Below are positions 21,825-33,098 of a stretch of 64,000 nucleotides of DNA, piece by piece (within the stretch, counting starts at the first letter, position 1; each line of letters begins with the position of its first letter). The stretch comes from Blastocystis hominis. Taxonomy: Eukaryota; Sar; Bigyra; Opalinata; Blastocystidae. Location: the NCBI RefSeq assembly GCF_000151665.1, contig NW_013171824.1:62001-126000 (forward strand), given 5' to 3'. The notes under the pieces were generated by a model. It searched no databases and was not told where the DNA came from. It was given only the letters and a program-made list of their open reading frames with translations. The translations under genes were made by a program, and so were the position numbers.

Positions 21825-22316
21825 TTATTCAGCATCATCCACCTCTTCCATCTCCAACTCCTTCTCATCCTCCTCAATACCATCCTTTCCAATAAGGGTA
21901 GGCTGGATGTAAGGAACGACACCTCCTCCGGCAATGGTAGCCTTGACAAGGGTATCCAACTCTTCGTCTCCACGAATAGCAAGTTGTAAATGACGAGGAG
22001 TGATACGCTTCACCTTCAGATCCTTGGAAGCATTTCCAGCCAACTCGAGCACTTCGGCGCTCAGATATTCCAAAATAGCAGCAATATACACGGCAGCAGT
22101 AGCTCCCACACGCTGGCGAGAGGATACACGACCCTTCAGGAATCTGTGGATACGACCGACAGGGAACTGAAGTCCTGCCTTTGTAGAACGCGTCATCACC
22201 TGCTTCTTTGTTGAGGGAGCCTTTCCTCCCTTTCCTCCTTTACCTCCTTTTCCGGACTAAACACTATTAGAGACCATTTTCAAAGAATAGCATTTAAGGA
22301 AATCAATACATACCAT
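21825..22316 (-). CDS. histone H2A.Z variant
   Basis: The start codon is separated from the rest by a 57-nt intron (22257-22313), after which the protein reads [18 protein letters not shown]. The histone fold is unmistakable. [37 protein letters not shown] and the LIGK ending mark H2A.Z rather than canonical H2A. The tail beyond LIGKDG is extended and acidic ([16 protein letters not shown]), and no SQ motif of H2A.X is present. H2A.Z marks promoter nucleosomes. The first intron is longer than the usual roughly 30 nt of this genome. Stop is at 21825-21827. Confidence 0.93.
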
Positions 22317-22648
22317 GATTATAAATTCAGTGCTTTTTCAAAGACAAATTTGAACTCAAGTCTTGACGCCAAAAAAACCACGAAAGAGCGGCAAAATATC
22401 GATTCGATTTTGTTTACCCAATAATTATCGATTCTACAGAATGATTGGGTAAACAAAAGACCGTGGAATTTTGTATCACCAGTTGAAGTACAGGATTCTG
22501 ATTGAAAGCCAATTGATTCGACAAACAAAATCCGGTCGTCTTGATTGTTCATGGTTGATAGTAACGAAGTTCGCCATCCTTCTGTATGAGTAGTATTGGA
22601 GCAGATACGTAATGGAGGGGAGAAGCAGAAAGGTTCATTTTGAATTCA

Positions 22649-23340
22649 ATGCAACGACAAAAGCTGGCGGATGCACTTCAAAAACGAGATGAGATGGAAG
22701 CGAGAATGAAGGAGATTATTGCCTATTTAACGCAACCAGGTTTGGAGTCGATGGCGTTTTCTGAAGGTTAGGTCCAGATGGAAAAGAACCCGTTGGGCTG
22801 CGTGGAAATCTGCTTGATGAGAATGGATTTCCCAGAGATGACATCGATTTGTGGAAAGTGGGTGTTATTCGTCATGGTATAATTTAGATTCGAGAACTGA
22901 GACATGAGCTTGCTGTTTTGAGAACGGATTATGAGGAGCTGACGCGTTCGTTGGAACAATTGACCTTTGAAGCATTTAAGGAAATCCAAGAGAATGGGGA
23001 AACAGAAGAGAAGCAGTCAACGATTTCTGCCACTCATTTGGAGCGAACTTCATGTCCAGTCACCGAGATTCATTCCGAGGTTATTCTTTCTCCATTTGGC
23101 GCTTTTCGCACAGTGGATGAGGATGGCGTTTTTGGAAGGAATGGAGTTCTTGATGGTGATCGTGTAATCATGTTCGGGTCAATAACCAAGAAATCGTATG
23201 TTGATTTGCGTCAATTCGGTGGGTATGTATCCAGTTGCCGTGGGAAATCAATCGAGTTGGAGATTGAGCGAGATCGAAACGGAGCCGTAGAGCGAATGAA
23301 AACGCAGATTGAAATTCCAATGGAAGGAAGTTTGGGGTAG
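22649..23340 (+). CDS. PSMD9-like 26S proteasome assembly chaperone (p27, PDZ)
   Basis: An N-terminal coiled coil (LADALQKRDEMEARMKEIIA) is followed by LLDENGFPRDDIDLWKIREL, which matches PSMD9 (LVDxEGFPRxDVDLYxVRxxR). The C-terminal part is a PDZ domain: SPFGAFRTVDEDGVFGRNG, LDGDRVIMFGSI, then GKSIELEIERDRN. PSMD9 chaperones Rpt subunits during base assembly. Two introns are clear: about 22740-22771 and about 22860-22889. The start is uncertain. MQRQKLAD at 22649 reads directly, while MEGRSRK at 22612 would use a 31-nt intron to reach the same frame. Confidence 0.85.
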
Positions 23341-23819
23341 GAACACGGATGTAGTATGAGTGTAGAATCCATTTTGTACCATTGTTGTGAGGATCAAAGA
23401 ATTGGGAAAGTGTAAATGTTTAGAAGCAATGAATGAATGAATAAGATTGTATGATTGTTTGTTGAGAGAACTGTTGATTGGCGTTGAACGGGTAGAAGAG
23501 AAGAATGAGATATGTAACATGAATAGTTTAAAGAATTTGAAGAATATCCGGGGAACGAGTGAGTGAGTCACAAAACATATTAAGAGCTGAATACATTCAA
23601 CTAAATAGGATTACTGCTGTTCATCAGGATGAGATTGAATGCAGTTCACAGCTATTTATATATATTGTGGATGAGTTGATTATCTTATTTAATAACATCG
23701 AAAGAAATCAAATATTAGAGCTGAATGATAGCAAATATGTATAATGCTAAAACAGTAACAATATGGCTTTGCTTTATTGTGTGTTTAATTTTAGAATCCT
23801 ATTCTTTTGTTTGTTTAAG
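23341..23819. other. intergenic, no gene seen
   Basis: AT-rich sequence between PSMD9-like and the second MORN/LRR gene. It holds two TGTTTGTT words (about 23455 and 23809). The first may be the poly(A) element of the PSMD9-like gene. Confidence 0.4.
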
Positions 23820-25586
23820 ATGATTCAAAAAGGTTTATCTCTTATTTCATACTTATGAATAGCTCACCTGACCGAAATTCAAGGAAGTGAGTACCTACTC
23901 GATAGATATATTACCATTGGTTATCCTGAACCACTGACTAAAAATGGAGTACAGTACACTGTTCAACGATTCCAGGGAACACATAAAAATGAATTTCTAT
24001 TGCGATCTCAAACTGGAGATGTATATTTGTACGAAAACAATGTACTGAAACAGAAATGGAAAGAGAATGATCAGGGCAAGAGATCGGAAGAGTTTATGGC
24101 GCAAAAATGGCCGAGTTGATTTCCGTCAGCGATTCCAAGATATTTTGGAGCAAACCAATTTCTATCGAATTATTTATAACAAGAAAGTGCAAAGGATGGA
24201 AATCACTTCAAGTATTACAGGAAACTTGATGTATCACGGAGGGTTTAACGAAAGACGAATGAAAGAAGGCTGGGGCATCGAATACGATGAAGAAAGCGGA
24301 AATGTGGTTGTAGAAGGTATTTGGAGCAGAGGAGTATTGAAAGAAGTGATTCGCTGTTTCAATGGAGATACGATGACCGAATTGAAGCGAAATGGAGCAG
24401 ATAGTTTGGATCCAACAAAACGAATTCCGATCTATGTGGGTGGATTTCGCTATGATGAAGACAATGAACGATTTATTCGTGAAGGGAAAGGATGTCTGAT
24501 TGATGAAAAGATTGGAATTGCAACTCGAGAATGTGAATGGAAAGATGGAAAGGAAGTGAGTGGAGTGGATCTAATTGGTGGATATTACGATGTAAAACCA
24601 CTTCAACTGATAATTGAAAACAGTACAGACATATCTGATTTGAGTTTAAGCGTAACAGACTTGAAGATTTCTTCGAATTGCGGTAACGATTTGAATTCAT
24701 TGGATCTGAATCGACATAAATGGCTACGATCAATCGAAATCGGCGATGATTGCTTTGGATCAGTTCAATCATTCAAAATTGATGGATTGAATCGATTGAA
24801 AACTATCAAAATCGGAAGCAAGTCGTTTACTCAAGTGAAGAGTATTGAAATTGGGGAATTTTACAAGGTCAACAACCAATCGAAATCATTCCACATATTG
24901 AATTGTGAATCATTGGAATCCATTCAAATTGGCGAATACAGTTTCAGTGATTTTGGAGGCGACTTTGAATTGAAGAATCTACCACAATTACAATCCATTC
25001 AAATTGGACCAATTGGAAGTGATTTATCGTACAATTTCTGTTATTGTTCACTTGTGATTCGAGGTATTGTTATGATATTGAAAATGATTGAATGATGCAT
25101 AGATCTTCCAAATCTACAATCCATTACATTAGGGGATGCTGCATTCAATGTTTCCTTCTCAACAATAATTGAAAGTATTGAACGAATTTGAATGAAATGA
25201 TTGATGTAGATCTTCCAGCATTACAATCCATTATACTCGGTTATCGTGCACTTCAAGGAAGATGGAATGATGATTCTTGTTCCTTGATAATGCGAAGTAA
25301 TAATGAATGGTTCAAAATGATTTGCTTTGTAGATCTTCCAAATCTAACATCCATCCTTAATTCTGGGGGAGGTAGTTTCTGTGATTCTTGTGTAGTGATA
25401 TTAGAAAGTATTTCTGAAACTTGAATATTGATCGTATTTAGATATTCCAAATCTTCAAAATGTCGATCTACCTGGTTCGTTCAAATTTGTAGAAGAGAAA
25501 TCAATTTCGAGTATAGTTTGATTGATTTGATTTGATTCATAGATGTTTCTTCGATTCTGGCTGATTATGTCCAAATCATTGAGTAG
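23820..25586 (+). CDS. MORN-like plus leucine-rich-repeat protein, copy 2 (apparent frameshift)
   Basis: Paralogue of the gene at 6524-8435 with the same plan. A tiny first exon (MIQK) is joined over intron 23833-23862 to GSEYLLDRYIT. MORN-like units follow (YHGGFNERRMKEGWGIEYD, YVGGFRYDEDNERF), then BspA-like LRRs. The last five repeats are each split by 32-38-nt introns before D-(L/I/V)-P, ending in DVSSILADYVQIIE and TAG at 25584-25586. Between about 24075 and 24120 the frame must shift by one (from KENDQGKRS to VDFRQRFQD), and no 28-38-nt GT-AG intron fits there. This is either a real frameshift in a decaying copy, a sequencing error, or an odd intron. Function as for copy 1. Confidence 0.7.
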
Positions 25587-26224
25587 TTCTAGCATTGAAT
25601 CTCCACATATTACGCATTTTCTTTTCATTCAATGATTGTGGTATATTCAATGCTATAAATTGATACTAAATTCTTGTAAACCATAATTTATATATTTATT
25701 GAATTGTAACCATTTTTTCTTTTTATTTCAAATAACGATTTTTGAATGTCATCATTTAACTCCAAGTGTTGTATTTTACTGTGAGATGGACAATCCAACG
25801 AGTGATTCTCCCATGTAAACAGTGGCTCAAAGTTACCTATGTTCCCTACAATTACGCGTAGTGTTGCCATTTTAGTGTTATTTTAATTGTAATTTTAATG
25901 TTTAATCAGTTCGTTAGAAATCAAACATATTTATTTTCATGATTCATCAATGTTATGTACCATGAGCCACAATCATAAACACAATATCTCTTTATTCCTA
26001 CGCATATCCAGCATTTTCGTTATGACCATACCATATTTGTACAATATGCACTTAGATTCAAATTAATCAACTAACCATCTCCCCTATCCATTTCTAAACA
26101 TCAATCCAACTCCTATAAATCTCACTTCGCACTCCTTTCTCCCATCAACACTCAAATCCTCCATCCCCTCGCCATTCATCCACAACCACCAAACGCTTTT
26201 CCAACAAACACACACAAAACAAAA
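25587..26224. other. intergenic, AT-rich, no gene seen
   Basis: Low-GC sequence between two convergent 3' ends. On the minus strand TGTTTGTT at about 26203 probably serves the gamma-tubulin complex gene. Nothing else is recognisable. Confidence 0.45.
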
Positions 26225-29200
26225 CTACACACGATACGCCAATCGCAGCTTTCGATGCAGCCCCAGAAACGACGACTGCAGGAATCCCGGCTGGCTTTCC
26301 AACAAACTCAAAAACTCGCTGCGACTTTTCTCGAATCGCTTTCGCAATGAATCGATTCCCACCTTCCACTCTTCCGATTCGCTCACTTCGCGAAGCTTCG
26401 CGCTGCGCTCTCGCCGTCTCGCTTTCATTTCCGCGGTTATCTGCGAAATTGTGCGGTCCTGAGGTTCTTCAGCGAGAGAACTGTCCAGAGAATAATCGCG
26501 ACGTTGTTTGAATTCGCTTCTATTCGATGATTCATTCCAACCCAATTTTACTTCTGGCAGAGCTGCGAAGTAATCAAATCCACGAAGTCGATGGAAACGT
26601 TGCAGACGGTTCGCAATGCGCGCTGCAGACTGTCAGAAACCAAAAAACATTTTTCGTAAATGCCGCCGACGAAGTCTTCGAAGTTTTGGACAAATGCATC
26701 GATTGTGTTGTAGCTGGGAAGCTCTGCTTCGAATTTCGAAGCTGCTGGGATAATTACATCGGTGGACAAGAAGAAAAGAATCGTATTGAAAAAGTATTTG
26801 AAATTGTTATGCAAAATTCGTGCGTCCAATAGAATGCTCTGCACGGATTTTTCTTTGAGTTGGTTTAAAATTCCCCACGTTGTATCGAGCGAGCGGCAAA
26901 CCCGCTACAAAATGAGGACTGGGATGAAATAGAGTACGTTCAGTAGAAGCAATTGATAAAACAATTTTTTGTATTTCTGAAGCAATGAATTCGAAATGAT
27001 GATGTTCAGCGGATAATTCAAATTCACGCCGATTTCGATCACATCCCATCCCCGTTCGTTCCCCGTGGCTCTCCGTTTCTCCACACTCAGCGATTCGACG
27101 AACTTCTGCGCCGAAGCCAAATTTGGCGGGAAAACGTGGAAAACGGCTTCCTGGAACAAACTCTGCACCTTGACCAGATCAACGGAAGACGCAGGCAACG
27201 CCAGATACTCGTGAAGGAAATCATGGAGATAGATGGAGAGATCGCCTCGAAGCATGAGGAAGAATTGATTCAATTGAATGATTCGCTGCGTTATGTCGAA
27301 TTCTTCGCTTCGCAGCACGCGCAGCAATAGCTGGTTCGCGTAATCGAACGCCTCGTCGATCTACTGAAAATCCCGCGGGAATCGGTACATATTCCCCGTA
27401 AATGGGGACATTGGAACAGTATTCCCACTGTTTGAAGCAGGGATTGGGCTCCTGGAGGCCGGTATTGGCGACAATATTGACGTAATGTCCGCAGAGAAGA
27501 ATCTTTGCGTTGCTGGCGCTGATGGCCGACAGCTCCTATTTGTTATGCATAACAAGGTCCAGAGAGAGAGAAGACTTACATGGACGGGGTTGAACTCGAA
27601 CTCGTCGCGTTGTCCGAGAGCTCCGAGCGATTCGGTGTGATGAACGACCATGAATTCCTGCGATTGACGAGTGATGAATGAATGAATACGTCGAAGGGAT
27701 CGTTCACTTGGCCTTCGTAGAGATACGACTGCATCATGCGGAAGTACTCGCGCGAGGTCGCTTGCAGAACGTCGCTACGGCGAAGGGAGGGAGGAGGTGT
27801 ACCTGTAGAGCTCTTTCTTGCGCGCGTTGCTCTCGTTCTCTTCGAGGAGGATGAGCTGGTTGAGCAGCTCGCCGCCGCGGATGGTGAGGCAGCAGCGACA
27901 GAGATCGTCGAGGACGTCCAAGGGATTCGACCAGTTGAGGAGCGTGAGGTGGAGCATGGAGAGAGAGGTCTCGCTGCTCATCTGGGGATTGTTAGAAGGG
28001 GTCGAGAGAATCGAGAGAAGCAATGCATGGGATTATGGATTCAGTCAGTCAATGGATGAGTCAATCAATGATTCAATTCATTCAATTCATTCAATTCATT
28101 CAATTCATTCAATTCATTCAATTCATTCAATTCATTCAATTCATTCAATTCATTCAATTCATTCAATTCATTCAATTCATTCAATTCATTCATTCAATTC
28201 ATTCAATTCATTCAATTCATTCAATTCATTCAATTCATTCAATTCATTCAATTCATTCAATTCATTCAATTCATTCAATTCATTCAATTCATTCAATTCA
28301 TTCAATTCATTCAATTCATTCACTCATTCAAAAACCCGATCAATCCATTCACCCATTCACCAATCGTTCACCTATCCACCTCGCTAATCACTCCATCGAA
28401 CGTGCTCATGTTTTCCTGGATCAGTCGGATCACCGCCGTCACGATTCTCCCCATCTCAAACCGGTTAAACTCCGCCACGAACCACTTAATCCGCATCTTC
28501 CGTTAAGAACACACACCCCATAACCGCGGATATGACTTGACCAATCACCGGCAGCATCAGCGTCAGCAGATTCTCCAAGTTCCGGTCCATCGCAACGCGC
28601 GGATTTCGCTCGCATCCGCGTCGCAGATAATCCAGCGCCTTGCTCGGGTCCACCGCTCGCTCCAGCAGCAGCCGCTTGTTCGGCTTCCGCGGCCGATCGG
28701 CCTGGGCAAAGCCCAGCAGGCACCCGGAAGAGCCGAGAAGCGCGTGCCGAACTTCCGCGCCGACCAAAACCGACTGCGTTTGCACTGGATACGGCGTCAG
28801 ATCGACCGGATCAGGGGGAAACGTGGAAACCAGAAGGTCCTCGTAGAGACTGTACGGGGTGAACTAGAGGTAGAAATGGAGAAACGGGGAAACCTCGAGG
28901 TGGGCGGCGTGGGATTTGAGGAGGCGCCAGATTTGACGATCGGAGAGAGCGAGAGAGGTGGGATCGGGGTGGATCTCGGGAATGCCCTCGTGGCCTCGGA
29001 ATTTCCCGTAGACCATGAAGAAACCGGCGGGCGTGCGGATGGCTAGAGGAAAGCGATGGGGATGCGGATGGGTACTGATGCAGCTGCCGGACTCAAGGGT
29101 GGGGGATTGGTCGGGGAAGATGTCGTTGTTGATTATCCATTTCTCGCTGTCGCCAGTGATAAGGGGGACGAGGATAACTCGATTTGATGTTTTCTCAAAA

Positions 29201-29687
29201 CTCAGGTAACGCATGGATTCTAACGAAAATCAGTAGGAAAACGAATAAACTTACTTTTGTGACGAATACACACGAGACTGCCATTCTTGATAGCTCGTGT
29301 GTCTCCCGGATTTTCAGCATTTACAATTACAAATGTGTCCTACGAATAAACAGAATTTATCATTCCTACATCATCAACTCCCGCTCCTGACCCATTAATC
29401 GAAATACGATACGAATTGTGCTCTCTTTCAGTAACACTTAAGAACATGCCGGTATATCCACTAATAACGATGCAGCTATTAAAATGGAGAAATAGAGACG
29501 CATCGACAGAAGATTCTTGTATATTCCTATTCTCTGATATTTCGACAGGGGGAGCGGCAGATTCCCGTAGCTGTTTTGACTATTCCTCAACGCTTTCCCG
29601 CTCACCTACTTTCTTTATCCATTCATCTACATTGTCCATATTTCTCTTTCCAGATGGTGATTCTTTTCTTGGTGGATCGATCTCCAT
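26225..29687 (-). CDS. gamma-tubulin complex component (GCP2-type Spc97/Spc98)
   Basis: The C-terminal two thirds match GCP proteins: ILLCGHYVNIVANTG, LRVLRSEEFDITQRIIQLNQFFLM with RGDLSIYLHDFL, LVKVQSLFQEAV, GWDVIEIGVNLNYPLNIIIS and the terminal coiled segment. GCPs nucleate microtubules by holding gamma-tubulin. The start MEIDPPRKES (29687) leads through introns near 29594-29566 and 29367-29338 into a roughly 200-residue N-terminal part (LFLHFNSCIVISGYTG, DTFVIVNAENPGDTRAIKNG). That part looks like a beta-trefoil rather than a known GCP region. Many introns of about 30 nt are present, two of them with CCGCGG. One intron (27982-28379) is about 398 nt and filled with a 9-bp repeat. Stop TAG is at 26225-26227. 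Confidence 0.8.
28071..28322. repeat. 9-bp tandem repeat ATTCAATTC (about 28 copies)
   Basis: Near-perfect tandem array of a 9-bp unit with one slipped unit near 28190. It lies inside an inferred 398-nt intron of the gamma-tubulin complex gene. Because the unit is a multiple of 3 it gives long open frames, which I treat as artefacts. Confidence 0.9.
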
Positions 29688-30437
29688 CTCATTGAGAGAT
29701 GTTTGAAAAATACGAGGAATTTATGGAATTCAACAATTAGAGGGTATTCTCTTATTTTTTGTATTTGGAATAGGTTTGTGGCTTGTGGTGTTTTGTGAAA
29801 TGTTGGGGAGTCAAAGGAGCGATTGGTTGCATGAATCGGAAGTGATTGTGAATGGGATGTGCCAGTATGTATAGTTTTGATTAGGAAGTTGTATGGAACT
29901 AAAGATATGTAATATAGACTTTGTACTGAGAGATATTTGTACAGATCTCTTGAGCATATGAGTCATACTCGAAATCGATTTGACCTATGTGGATCAGTAG
30001 CCACACTACATTGTGTTTGAATTAATAATGAAGGTCAGTATTATGCTCAATTGTATAATCTATTACAGCCATAACACCACTATCCCTAGATGACTTTCTT
30101 CCTTGTTTCCATTCCAATTGAACCAGCATAATTTAAGGTTGCCATCGCTTATTGTACTTAAACAAGCAGCTCGCAGAACAATCACTATTCTAAACAATAA
30201 AGGAAAACTGCATACAAACAATACTGTAAAACCTTAAGAAACACTCAGTGATGAGTCTACTATGCCGCCTGCCATAAAAAATATAGCTTCATTTCGATTT
30301 CTCACTCATCTCAACATCCCCTCAACACTCACTTATCACTAACACCCTTTCAATCAATCTCTAAGCATATAGACACAACCATACTCTATTTTTCTCTTAC
30401 ACACTTCTTTTCTTTCCATTTTTATTCTTTTTCTCCA
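29688..30437. other. intergenic, AT-rich
   Basis: Divergent region between the gamma-tubulin complex gene (-) and SDHAF2 (+). No frame, RNA gene or repeat is convincing. Confidence 0.45.
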
Positions 30438-31088
30438 ATGTATGCTTTAAAACTCGCAAAGTGCTTATTGCGTCCTGCACAATTCGTACCGATTCTATAG
30501 AGCTGTTCTATGTAGGCTCCAGTGCGTTCTACGCTGAGAGCGTTTACTACCAATCCTAAGGGTATGACGGAAGAAATGGTGCAGAAGATTATAAAGAGAG
30601 ATGAGGAGTTGCGTCGAGATTACTATGACATGCCTTCTTCGTTCCCCGAGTCCAGCCAGCCACCAAATGGCCATGTGACGATGGTTTTCCCTTGCTCCGT
30701 CTTGTTAGGAATAGGAAGACGCTCTTCGTAAGCGACTTCTTCATCGCTCTCGCCAACGAGGTATGCTCGAGGTAGATTTGCTTCTCGGCAAGTGGGCTCA
30801 ACTGAACGTATTCGAAAATCGTGTATCTATTATCCCTTAGATCAATCGTCTCAGCAGACAAGAGCTCGATCAATACGAAGCTCTCCTTAATAGCGAGACG
30901 GTGGATATCTTCTCTTGGATCACCGACAAGTCCCCTCTCCCTCCTGTAGGCGTAAATTCCATTCTCGTTACCGTTAGGAAATGGACTTGCCGATCGTCCG
31001 AGAAATTCAACAGTGGGTTAAAAGCAAGCCGTTCGGTGTTGCGAGTCCAGAGGAATACGCGAAGAACAAGGAGTTTTTCTCAAATTGA
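30438..31088 (+). CDS. succinate dehydrogenase assembly factor 2 (SDHAF2/Sdh5)
   Basis: The start MYALKLAKCLLRPAQF plus RSTLRAFTT forms a basic, hydroxylated presequence for the mitochondrion-related organelle. The core is the SDHAF2 fold: LRKRLLHRSRQRGMLEVDLL with LGKWA, then LSRQELDQYEALLNSETVD and IFSWITDKSPLPP. The C-terminus is KSKPFGVASPEEYAKNK. The protein helps attach FAD to the complex II flavoprotein. Introns are about 30487-30516, a 40-nt one near 30672, 33 nt near 30807, and 32 nt near 30946. The encoded TGA is followed by TGTTTGTT (31091-31098) at the standard 3-nt spacing counted from TG. Confidence 0.9.
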
Positions 31089-31090
31089 GG

Positions 31091-31098
31091 TGTTTGTT
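31091..31098 (+). terminator. poly(A) site motif for SDHAF2
   Basis: Order AAT TG, AGG, TGTTTGTT. As in ACSL, the stop codon spans the predicted cleavage point. Confidence 0.65.
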
Positions 31099-31291
31099 TG
31101 ATTCGCGTTCGTAACGTCAATAAGCTTTTATTTTTGTTGTGGGGGCTATGAGGAAACTTCAACGCTCGACTTTAAACAGTTTTTTGAAATCTGTGGAACC
31201 GAAATCAATCCTAACACTCAGGCTTTATTAGGCATTCCTAATAGTCACTCATTGCAATTTTAAATTATTTCATTATTTTCTATTTTCTGAT

Positions 31292-32893
31292 ATGAATAGT
31301 ACTGAAGGGTTTTTGCAATATGAAGCTATTAATGTGGGTTGGGTGTCAATCCTACCTCCCGTTGTTGCTCTAGTCCTGGCACTGATAACAAAAGAAGTCA
31401 TTTCATCACTTCTGCTTGGTTGTGTGACTGCTGTTGTGATCTACTCGATTGCAGTATTGATGGGAATGTGCCCAAATCTGGAAAAAGCAAACCCTATCGA
31501 TGTTTTGTTCACTGTTATGGGCATTCAAGTCGGAAACAACATTCACTTGTGCATTTTCTCTCTTTGCATGGGAGCGTTACTGAATCTGCTCACGCTTTCT
31601 GGAGGATCCAACGCATATGCTGAAGCTTCCAAGCGGTTCGTGCATGGCAAACGTCCAGCTCTTTTATGGACCATTTTGCTTGGCTTTATCATGTTCCTAG
31701 ACGATTATTTTAACGCAATCACGACTGGATCGGTGATGCGTACGCTTACAGATATCAATTATGTGTCGAAGCCCAAAATCTCGTTTGTGGTTCACACCCT
31801 TGGCACGAATCTCTGCATTCTCATTCCCCTCACGAGCTGGGCAGCTTCAATTGTCGCGCAACTGGACACAGCAGGCGTGGCTGACGCGTTCCCTGTGTTT
31901 TTGCGAACCATTCCATTCAACCTCTACAGCATCCTATCGATTCTATTCGTGCTGGTCAATGCCATTTTCGATTTGGATTTCGGTCCAATGACAATGTACG
32001 AAGACAATGCGAGGAGCGGCAAAAGTGAATCGGATGGCTCCATCGATAGGGCGGGCCAAGTGAGCACCGCAGAGCCTTCGAAGAAGGGCAGAGTGTTTGA
32101 TCTAATCATTCCATTGCTCGTGTTTATCATTCTCTCCATCTTCTTCATTTTCTACTTTGGAGGCTTCTTTGAAGGCGGAATCTCCGTCACAGACGCTGTA
32201 GGCAACACGGATGCCGCCAAATCCCTCCTCTCCTCCTCCTTCCTCGCCGTCGTGTCCACCTTCTTCCTCTACGTTCCTCGGAAAGTGATCTCCTTCCGCC
32301 AATGGTTCGATGCGATGCAGGAGGGCACCAAGTCCATGCTGCCCACTCTTCTGGTCATCGGCCTCGCTTGGACGATCAGTGGCTGCAGCTCCATGCTTCT
32401 CATGACCGGAGAATATGTTGGAAACCTCGTGAGAGAATCCTCCATCCCCGTGCAAATCCTGCCCGCGATTATTTTCCTGATCGGAATGCTCATGTCGTTC
32501 GCTACGGGCACGTCGTGGGGAACGTTCGGCATTTTGATCCCGATTGTGGCCGGAATTTGCAGTGAGGAGTACGCAGAGTACCTTCCAGTGAGCTTGGCAG
32601 CTTGCTTGTGTGGAAGTGTGTTTGGAGATAACACGTCTCCTCTGTCCGATACGACGATTCTCACGGCAGCATCGACGCAGTGCTCCATGCTCGTGCATTG
32701 CTCGACGCAGTCGATTTATTCGTTGACGATTGCTGGAGTGAGTTTTGTTGGGTATCTGATTGCAGGATTCTGTCATGGAAATGTGTTTGTTACGCTGCTT
32801 AGCACGCTTGTGATTTTTGCTCTGGTCATGGTGCTGATTTGGCTTGTCCAAAGAAAGAGAGGCACCAAGGAATTGCCCGTTTCTTCTGTATAG
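31292..32893 (+). CDS. NhaC-family Na+/H+ antiporter, intronless (likely bacterial origin)
   Basis: A single 533-codon frame has about 11-12 hydrophobic helices and no intron. The sequence has the look of bacterial NhaC-type antiporters: LALITKEVISSLLLGCVTAV, GGSNAYAE, FLDDYFNAITTGSVMRTLTD, AWTISGCSSML, FATGTSWGTFGILIPI, then GSVFGDNTSPLSDTTILT with AAST. The last motif, GDNTSPLSDTT, is characteristic of the family. The protein would exchange Na+ for H+ across a membrane. Neighbouring genes of similar length carry five to ten introns, so the lack of introns supports lateral transfer from a bacterium. Start ATG follows an AT-rich leader. TAG is at 32891-32893. Confidence 0.88.
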   Translation: MNSTEGFLQYEAINVGWVSILPPVVALVLALITKEVISSLLLGCVTAVVIYSIAVLMGMCPNLEKANPIDVLFTVMGIQVGNNIHLCIFSLCMGALLNLLTLSGGSNAYAEASKRFVHGKRPALLWTILLGFIMFLDDYFNAITTGSVMRTLTDINYVSKPKISFVVHTLGTNLCILIPLTSWAASIVAQLDTAGVADAFPVFLRTIPFNLYSILSILFVLVNAIFDLDFGPMTMYEDNARSGKSESDGSIDRAGQVSTAEPSKKGRVFDLIIPLLVFIILSIFFIFYFGGFFEGGISVTDAVGNTDAAKSLLSSSFLAVVSTFFLYVPRKVISFRQWFDAMQEGTKSMLPTLLVIGLAWTISGCSSMLLMTGEYVGNLVRESSIPVQILPAIIFLIGMLMSFATGTSWGTFGILIPIVAGICSEEYAEYLPVSLAACLCGSVFGDNTSPLSDTTILTAASTQCSMLVHCSTQSIYSLTIAGVSFVGYLIAGFCHGNVFVTLLSTLVIFALVMVLIWLVQRKRGTKELPVSSV

Positions 32894-33098
32894 TTAGTTA
32901 GCTGAATTCTATTTCTCTCTTTGTTTTTAACCAACTTTCAACATCTTTGAACGTTTTGTGTTCGGTGTTTTTGTTTTCTCTTAGAGAGTTCCAATTCAAA
33001 TTTATGTCCTTAAATTGCATTTGTAATTCTGATCCAAATCGATTGCATACGCTAACTTCTGTGCACTATCCCATTGTCAAACTTTTTTTCCCTTTTTG

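Noticed and set aside
28071-28322. Possible CRISPR-like array
   Set aside because: Units are 9 bp and directly adjacent, with no spacers; eukaryotic DNA.
27818-28523. Frames encoding long FNS/IHS/IQF repeats
   Set aside because: Produced by the 9-bp satellite inside an intron of the minus-strand gamma-tubulin complex gene.
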